Source: Radiobacillus kanasensis
Lineage (GTDB): Bacteria > Bacillota > Bacilli > Bacillales > Amphibacillaceae
Direction of reading: 5' to 3'
Assembly: GCF_021049245.1 (NCBI RefSeq)
Contig: NZ_CP088020.1
Span: 2,672,001-2,736,000 of the forward strand
DNA length: 64,000 nucleotides
Below the pieces are notes generated by a model. That model ran no database searches. It was not told the origin of the DNA and worked only from the letters and a program-made list of their open reading frames with translations. This document shows positions 61,213 through 64,000 of the stretch, in pieces. A program made the position numbers and the translations under genes. Each line of letters opens with the position of its first letter. Position 1 is the stretch's first letter.

Positions 61213-61359
61213 TCAATGTTCTTCTTGTTTGACTAGTACCTCACGCAACTTCCTAATCTCGTCGGTTTGAGCTAAAATATTATGATTCACTTTCTTCAAC
61301 GCATCAAATACAGCAAAAATTGCGAAAAAGATCATGACGCCAATCAATGTGTTCAGCAT
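61213..61359 (-). CDS. Small membrane protein with coiled coil (48 residues)
   Basis: ATG at 61359 preceded by GGGGAGAGG. One membrane helix (TLIGVMIFFAIFAVFDAL) then a helical tail ending EIRKLREVLVKQEEH. The layout repeats that of the genes at 45590 and 62471. Fifteen bases from its stop to the next start. Confidence 0.65.
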   Translation of the reverse strand: MLNTLIGVMIFFAIFAVFDALKKVNHNILAQTDEIRKLREVLVKQEEH

Positions 61360-61373
61360 TTGCCCTCTCCCCC

Positions 61374-61553
61374 CTACTCACTTCGATCCTTCTTTTTAAC
61401 ATCTAAATACTCCCATCCATAGTAAACAATCCAAAACAAGCCAATTACAATGAATGAGTACAATTTCTTATCTTGTGGCAAGAAACTATATACTATTAAA
61501 GTGAAAATCAAAAATGGAGGCATAAGTATCCAATAGCGTTTTTTATTAAACAT
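61374..61553 (-). CDS. Small membrane protein (59 residues)
   Basis: ATG at 61553, GGGAG seven bases upstream. Two membrane helices (PPFLIFTLIVYSF and FIVIGLFWIVYYGWEYL) and a charged end DVKKKDRSE. Family not recognised. Confidence 0.65.
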   Translation of the reverse strand: MFNKKRYWILMPPFLIFTLIVYSFLPQDKKLYSFIVIGLFWIVYYGWEYLDVKKKDRSE

Positions 61554-61579
61554 ATTTTTTCTCCCTTATGTTGTAAGAT

Positions 61580-61906
61580 TCAAGTATTTGTATTCTCGTA
61601 ATCTTGTAATAATTTCTTTCTTCTTAATAGAAAAATGATAACTAGAATTAATTCTCCAACAAATAAGAGCGCTATTCCTAAAGCAATACCCAAAACGTAT
61701 AGAAATTCATTCACACCCCAACTAAAAAGTGACCAACCAACAATCCCCAAAATACCAATTACTAAGTTTATCGCACCAGCTACCACAATTTGCGACCCCA
61801 GAATTCCTGTTTTCCTTATCATAAAAGCCCCATATTTATAGCTTCCAAACGTGGTGGCAATCATATAAACAACATAGACCAAAACTGCAAAATCAATCTG
61901 ATTCAT
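61580..61906 (-). CDS. Four-helix membrane protein (108 residues)
   Basis: Membrane helices cover nearly the whole chain, rich in Gly and Ile (VVAGAINLVIGILGIVGWSL, LYVLGIALGIALLFVG), with a basic C-terminus RRKKLLQDYE. No family recognised. It starts ten bases after the methyltransferase-like gene, so it is in the same unit. Confidence 0.6.
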   Translation of the reverse strand: MNQIDFAVLVYVVYMIATTFGSYKYGAFMIRKTGILGSQIVVAGAINLVIGILGIVGWSLFSWGVNEFLYVLGIALGIALLFVGELILVIIFLLRRKKLLQDYENTNT

Positions 61907-61916
61907 CCAACCATCC

Positions 61917-62465
61917 TTATCTTTTTACAGCATCCACAATAACGGATGGGAACTTAACTTGATCATGGTTTCTAGGATCTATCTTTTTCGAGCGAAAAAT
62001 GACGCCATCTTTTTCATCCCAGTCTTTGAAATGAAACACTCCTTCTTCATCACAGTACTCTAATAGTTCCACATTAAAACCGGCCGCCTCAAATAAAACC
62101 GTTAACGTATTATATGTATAAACAACCTTATGGCTTGCCGCTGGATGATCTTCTGGACCAGGACCTCCCACTTTCACTGTTTCTTGATACGTCCTATCCG
62201 GAAAATATCCGTCTGGAACCGCACAGCGAATATACCCCAATGGCTTTAAAAACTGATAACAGATCTTTGCCGCTTTCAGCCCTTCTTCAAAAGTAAGGTG
62301 CTCCCAGACGTGTTCCGCTAGTATAGCGGATATAGAACCGCGTTCAAAATCCCAAGTTTCTTCGTCTAGTAGATCCAATTCCTCTTCTTGGGTATGTATC
62401 CAACCGGGATTATTGTTATAAAGACCAGCACCAATAACTACTTTTATTTCATTTGTTACATTCAT
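61917..62465 (-). CDS. SAM-dependent methyltransferase-like protein
   Basis: 182 residues. VIGAGLYNNNPGWIHT is a shortened SAM-binding loop, AEHVWEHLTFEEGLKAAKIC the acidic post-motif helix, and LKPLGYIRCAVPDGYF the later core of COG4627-type methyltransferases. Target unknown. ATG at 62465 seven bases after AGGTG; its start lies six bases inside the 3' limit of the upstream coiled-coil gene region. Confidence 0.72.
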   Translation of the reverse strand: MNVTNEIKVVIGAGLYNNNPGWIHTQEEELDLLDEETWDFERGSISAILAEHVWEHLTFEEGLKAAKICYQFLKPLGYIRCAVPDGYFPDRTYQETVKVGGPGPEDHPAASHKVVYTYNTLTVLFEAAGFNVELLEYCDEEGVFHFKDWDEKDGVIFRSKKIDPRNHDQVKFPSVIVDAVKR

Positions 62466-62470
62466 CCGTC

Positions 62471-62710
62471 TCACCTACTACGATAATAGTCGACTACCTC
62501 ATCTATTTTAATTGTTAATTCCTCGTTCTCTTTATTTAGTTGTTCGATTTGTTTTTGCAGTTCTTTATTTTTTTCTTTGTAAACCCGGACGGTCAGCCCC
62601 AATGTAATGAAAAAGATTAGAACCATAAAGTCTCCCATATCACTAAAACCTTCAACCTTCAGAGGGGAAACTAGCAAAAAATTTACCGGAACCAAAGTTA
62701 CTAAGATCAT
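62471..62710 (-). CDS. Small membrane/coiled-coil protein (79 residues)
   Basis: Membrane helix (FMVLIFFITLGLTVRVY) followed by an almost perfect coiled coil (NKELQKQIEQLNKENEELTI). AGGGAGGG precedes the ATG. First gene of the minus-strand series. Function unknown. Confidence 0.62.
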   Translation of the reverse strand: MILVTLVPVNFLLVSPLKVEGFSDMGDFMVLIFFITLGLTVRVYKEKNKELQKQIEQLNKENEELTIKIDEVVDYYRSR

Positions 62711-62839
62711 GAAAGCCCTCCCTTTATTACTTTCATTCTCCTTTTATTCTAACATATCCTTCCAGGTGTGAGTTTTACATTCCGTAACCTCTCCGGAAGT
62801 ATATGTTAAGATGAAGAAAAAGACTATTGGGAGGTATTC

Positions 62840-63073
62840 GTGATTTATACCATACTGAGCCATATAGCTTTAGCTGTTATAACTGTATGTTTATTAAATT
62901 ATGGAAGGAATCACTACGTTTTTGGTATTTTACTTCTTATATGTCTGTGGGTGATTTATGACTACATGAAGATGTTAGAAGTAAAAGCTGGAGTAAATAA
63001 TAAAACAAAAAGACTTGGCCTTTGTAGCTTCTTTATTGCAGGGATTATTGGTATCCTAATCATTTTCTTATAA
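62840..63073 (+). CDS. Small membrane protein (77 residues)
   Basis: GTG start with GGGAGG six bases upstream. Three short membrane helices (ILSHIALAVITVCLL, VFGILLLICLWVIYDY, LCSFFIAGIIGILIIF). Family not recognised; alone, divergent from the small-protein series. Confidence 0.55.
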   Translation: MIYTILSHIALAVITVCLLNYGRNHYVFGILLLICLWVIYDYMKMLEVKAGVNNKTKRLGLCSFFIAGIIGILIIFL

Positions 63074-63102
63074 GTATTTTATAAATTGGTGTGTGATGTA
63101 CA

Positions 63103-63280
63103 TTGTTCTTTCTATCCCCTTTGTTCATTTCTGGAATTATCTTTATCCTATCTCTTTTTAAATCTATACCAGGAAGAATCAAAAGATTACAGCGCCGCTA
63201 TTCATTTTAATTTAGACTTCCATAGCAATCATCATTATAGCCTTTTGTTTAGCATTTATTCTTTTCAAACAACAAAAAAA
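63103..63280 (+). pseudogene. Broken membrane protein frames abutting the IS element
   Basis: A hydrophobic frame (LFISGIIFILSLFKSIPGRI) stops at 63208-63210. Another frame continues with IAIIIIAFCLAFILFKQQKK up to the left end of the IS. Joined by one indel they give a two-helix protein whose 3' end meets the insertion. Confidence 0.4.
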
Positions 63281-63305
63281 GAGGCTGGGACAAAACCCAG
63301 TAACT

Positions 63306-63355
63306 AAAAAGAGTGGCACCCACACCATAAACCAGTGAGTGTCACTCTTTTTTTA
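63306..63355 (+). terminator. Terminator inside the IS left end
   Basis: AAAAAGAGTG-g-CAC pairs with GTG-t-CACTCTTTTT; blocks transcription entering the transposase from outside, a known IS feature. Confidence 0.7.
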
Positions 63356-63441
63356 ATAAAATCCCAAAAAAATGTACGCAAAAAGGATACCTTCTGATAA
63401 TGTTAAAGTTACCACACCCAAACAGAATCGGAGGTATCCTT

Positions 63442-64000
63442 ATGTTTAAACAGTATAACATGAATCAAGTCATTTTGCCGCTAGATTTGGAAATCAAACT
63501 TCAGAAAAACGATATCGCCTATGCCGTCCATGATGTCGTGGAAGCTATTCCAGATGAGGCATTCACTGGATTTCTGCGTGAAACGGGATGTCCGGCTTAT
63601 CATCCGCGCATGATGATGAAAGTGGTTTTATGTGCTTATACGCAGTCGGTGTTCTCTGGCAGAAAGATCGAGGGATTACTGAAAGACAGTGTCCGGATGA
63701 TGTGGCTGGCCCAGGGGTATGAACCAAGTTACCGGACAATTAACCGTTTCCGTGTCCATCCGGAGGTAAAGGAACTATTGCGTCAGTGCTTTGTCCAATT
63801 CCGTTGTCAGCTTGTCCGAGAAAACGTCATCGAGGAAGAAGCCATTTTTATTGACGGAACGAAAATCGAAGCGAATGCCAACAAGTTTACGTTTGTCTGG
63901 CGCAAAGCGACGGAAAAGTACAGTTCCCGTTTAGTGGAAAAGTCTAACCGGATGTATGAAGAACTGTTGGAGAAAGAAATCATTCCGGAAATAGAACGGG
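63442..64000 (+). CDS. IS1182-family transposase, 3' end beyond the window
   Basis: 186 codons visible of an expected 450-550. CGGAGG precedes the ATG by seven bases. N-terminal DUF772 domain: AFTGFLRETGCPAYHPRMMM, CAYTQSVFSGRKIEGLLKDS and PSYRTINRFRVHP. The first catalytic aspartate lies in IFIDGTKIEANANKFTFVW near 137. G+C is visibly higher than the neighbours, consistent with transfer. Confidence 0.9.
   Translation, partial: MFKQYNMNQVILPLDLEIKLQKNDIAYAVHDVVEAIPDEAFTGFLRETGCPAYHPRMMMKVVLCAYTQSVFSGRKIEGLLKDSVRMMWLAQGYEPSYRTINRFRVHPEVKELLRQCFVQFRCQLVRENVIEEEAIFIDGTKIEANANKFTFVWRKATEKYSSRLVEKSNRMYEELLEKEIIPEIER

Larger units (their letters stand above)
63281..64000 (+). mobile_element. IS1182-family insertion sequence, left part
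   Basis: The end GAGGCTGGGACAAAACC at 63281 is typical of IS1182-group termini. It is followed by a protective terminator hairpin and a transposase that runs off the window. The other end and any target duplication lie outside, so exact boundaries are not proven. Confidence 0.75.

Overview
The window is about 64 kb of a low-to-moderate G+C, Gram-positive, motile, spore-forming member of the Bacillaceae. The evidence is a Bacillus-type aa3 quinol oxidase, strong AGGAGG ribosome sites, T-box and TPP leaders, perfect or near-perfect CcpA, Fur and sigma-D sites, a CwlO-type endopeptidase, YtaF, YbdM/PrkD, YmcC/PksA-like and DUF3231 proteins. It looks chromosomal. Species cannot be named from the sequence; a halotolerant Oceanobacillus/Pontibacillus/Halobacillus-like genus is a guess.

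Layout. 1-2.2 kb: 3' end of qoxABCD. 2.3-4.6 kb: a two-subunit sodium:solute symporter operon with a small membrane protein, behind a perfect catabolite-repression (cre) site. 4.8-6.7 kb: a nucleotidase, a thioredoxin-reductase-like flavoprotein without the redox cysteines, and a small protein. 7.6-10.9 kb: a TPP riboswitch and the thiamine salvage operon tenA-thiD-thiM-thiE. 11.2-19.4 kb: molybdenum cofactor and molybdate uptake (moaC; modBA-moaB; moaA-moeB-moeA-moaE-moaD) with a 27-codon remnant of mobB and no modC. Two of its promoters carry the same Fnr/CRP-like 15-mer at about -41. 19.6-21.3 kb: motAB with a sigma-D-type promoter. 21.4-29.4 kb: tubby-like membrane protein, cwlO, zupT, an ECF-like sigma factor joined to a clpP paralogue, nucleoside phosphorylase, HIT protein, TerC protein, and a PksA-like repressor facing ymcC across two matching operators. 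29.5-32.5 kb: small housekeeping enzymes.

32.7-37.3 kb is the most interesting block. A T-box leader precedes a SAM hydrolase and a complete ECF transporter (S component, dual ATPase, EcfT). The most sensible reading is uptake of a methionine-related compound, or SAM itself, coupled to hydrolysis, controlled by uncharged tRNA (probably tRNA-Met). 37.4-43.4 kb: YtaF, MarR/DUF3147, lipoproteins, an ECF sigma/anti-sigma pair and a run of broken genes. 43.5 kb: tRNA-Ser(CGA). 43.7-50.4 kb: S66 peptidase, GNAT, a DUF3231 gene apparently starting at ATT, DUF4395, a tiny Ser/His/Tyr/Arg-rich protein tail-to-tail with a PrkD kinase, a beta-lactamase-fold hydrolase, and an XRE regulator/membrane protein pair. 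50.5-54.4 kb: 6-phospho-beta-glucosidase and its divergent RpiR regulator, MFS transporter. 54.5-59.3 kb: guaC and a divergent Fur-controlled iron-siderophore binding protein and two permeases with no ATPase. 59.3-63.3 kb: a minus-strand string of small membrane proteins, including three genes shorter than 60 codons, with dead genes between them. The window ends inside an IS1182-family element.

The right half holds clear gene decay: three to five genes with in-frame stops or frameshifts but intact starts. No CRISPR array, prophage or replication origin was seen.
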